Shown piece after piece: positions 5,643-6,494 of a DNA stretch of 6,494 bases (positions within the stretch are counted from its first letter, which is position 1; the number at the start of each line of letters is the position of its first letter). A program made the position numbers and the translations under genes. The notes beneath the pieces are model-generated. The model did no database searches. It worked only from the letters and a program-made list of their open reading frames with translations, and was not told where the DNA came from. This DNA is from Candidatus Aquidulcis sp. (GTDB taxonomy: Bacteria > Chloroflexota > Anaerolineae > Anaerolineales > E44-bin32), in the NCBI GenBank assembly GCA_020723365.1, contig DYJB01000153.1:1-6494 (forward strand), given 5' to 3'.

Positions 5643-6494
5643 CTACTCGTCAGGGGCAGGCGGCTCCGCCGGCCGAAGGGCGTGCTCGCCTTCGGCCGGC
5701 GGATTCATTCTCTCTCGGACGCGATCCCAGGTGCGGCAGAAGGAGCAAGCGCTCCCGGAGGTCGTCGGCTGGCCGCAGTTGGGGCACGGGCGAAGTTCGG
5801 GAGTCTGGCGGGGGCCGGCTTCCAGGAAGCCGCTCTGGCGCGCCTGCAGGAACGAGAGGTAGAACGACAGCTTGATGCCCGGACGCTCCGTCTCCATCTG
5901 GTTGAGGACTTCCTTGTAGTAGATGGAGGTCGATCCCTCGGCGTGGGGGCATTCGTCGTAGACGTACTCGATGCCCTGCAGCAGGGCGTAGGCGGCGGTC
6001 TCGCGTTCGTACAGACGGCAGAACGGCTTGACCTTGCGCACGAAGCCCGGCTCCGCATCCAGCACTGGGCTCTGGCGCGCCAGGTAGCCGGTGGCCCACG
6101 TCAGTGTGTTTCCGAACAGCACAGACACCTCATCGTCGAGGTTGTGCCCCGTGGCCAGCACGGCATAGCCGAGATCGCGTGCCAGCCGGTTCATGATGTG
6201 GCGCTTGGTCAGGCCGCAGACGGAGCAGGGTTTGTGGGCGTTGTGGTTGGACAGGCGGGCGGCGATGGGGATCGGGGCGCCGAGTTCGGCGGGCACGTTG
6301 ACGACGTGCAGCTTCAGCCCCCGGGCGTCGGCGTAGGCAGCCGCCAGGCGGTGAGAGGCGGCCGAGTACCCGGTGCCGCCGTCGATGCCGAGGTCGATGT
6401 ACAGCCCATCCGCCTGGTAGCCCAGGCGCTGCAGGACGTCCCACAGGCCGAGCGACTCCTTGCCGCCGGACACGGCGACGAGGATTCGCTCCTC
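5643..6494 (-). CDS. TtuA/TtcA-family PP-loop tRNA thiolation enzyme (N-terminus off window)
   Basis: Family members activate a tRNA base with ATP and replace oxygen by sulfur through a [4Fe-4S] cluster (TtuA: 2-thio-ribothymidine 54; TtcA: 2-thiocytidine 32). The 283 visible residues start ERILVAVSGGKES, so the real start lies beyond the right edge. The frame is open through 6494, so the GTG at 6471-6473, inside the PP-loop, is not the start. Numbered from the edge: PP-loop SGGKES (9-14), cluster cysteines PCSVCG (C90, C93), GHNLDDE (116-122), third cluster cysteine in DECPHAEGS (C182), and a C-terminal zinc finger CPNCG / CSFC (C237, C240, C250, C253). The zinc finger and CSVCG-x-x-KR context favour TtuA over TtcA. 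The PP-loop has Glu where SGGKDS is usual. The tail (about 262-283) is Pro/Glu-rich and overlaps a strong inverted repeat. Exact substrate not determined. Confidence 0.85.
   Translation of the reverse strand, partial: EERILVAVSGGKESLGLWDVLQRLGYQADGLYIDLGIDGGTGYSAASHRLAAAYADARGLKLHVVNVPAELGAPIPIAARLSNHNAHKPCSVCGLTKRHIMNRLARDLGYAVLATGHNLDDEVSVLFGNTLTWATGYLARQSPVLDAEPGFVRKVKPFCRLYERETAAYALLQGIEYVYDECPHAEGSTSIYYKEVLNQMETERPGIKLSFYLSFLQARQSGFLEAGPRQTPELRPCPNCGQPTTSGSACSFCRTWDRVRERMNPPAEGEHALRPAEPPAPDE
5666..5702 (+). terminator. Strong 14-bp hairpin inside the 3' end of the thiolase gene, possible glnA terminator
   Basis: The arms 5666-5679 and 5689-5702 are perfectly complementary (CCGCCGGCCGAAGG / CCTTCGGCCGGCGG) around a 9-nt loop that can add 2 more pairs. 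It begins 30 nt after the glnA stop. On the plus strand it is followed by ATTCATTCTCTCTC, pyrimidine-rich but with no true T-run; the minus side has none. It may end or stabilise the glnA transcript, although it lies within the convergent coding sequence. Confidence 0.5.

Overview
This is a GC-rich bacterial chromosomal segment holding housekeeping genes. There is no sign of mobile DNA, CRISPR or recent transfer. The gene content fits an early-branching, non-proteobacterial lineage: a type I-alpha (short) glutamine synthetase, an mreBCD cell-shape operon, and a TtuA-type tRNA thiolase with a C-terminal zinc finger. My best guess is Chloroflexota (Anaerolineae-like), but this is an impression from protein style and not a demonstrated placement.

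Layout. Positions 1-2189, minus strand: the rod-shape operon mreB > mreC > mreD, with mreD cut by the left edge. mreB begins at a TTG codon behind a perfect AGGAGG. Positions 2190-2356: a short divergent intergenic region with two perfect TATAAT boxes, one per strand. The minus-strand box is an extended -10 for mreB. The plus-strand box sits only 8 nt before the GTG of tilS, so tilS is probably read from a leaderless mRNA. Positions 2357-3784, plus: tilS, tRNA(Ile)-lysidine synthetase. Positions 3785-4301: the most interesting stretch, a 517-nt gap with no credible gene. It holds a good sigma70-type promoter (TTGACT, 18 bp, TGC-TAGAAT), then about 320 nt dense in potential RNA hairpins, then a clear intrinsic terminator that ends 65 nt before the next start codon. 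Positions 4302-5636, plus: glnA. Positions 5643-6494, minus: a TtuA/TtcA-family PP-loop protein, convergent with glnA and cut by the right edge.

How it works together. MreB filaments, MreC and MreD organise the elongation machinery of the cell wall. TilS and the TtuA-like protein are both PP-loop ATPases that modify tRNA, but they lie in separate transcription units. glnA makes glutamine from glutamate and ammonia. No promoter is visible between the upstream terminator and glnA, so the simplest reading is that glnA transcription starts near 3910 and must read through the terminator. The structured leader would then be an attenuator or riboswitch for glutamine synthetase. The other reading is an independent, terminated non-coding RNA of about 320 nt. 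I could not match the RNA to any family I know; it lacks the hallmark sequences of RNase P RNA, tmRNA, SRP RNA, T-box and the common riboswitches.
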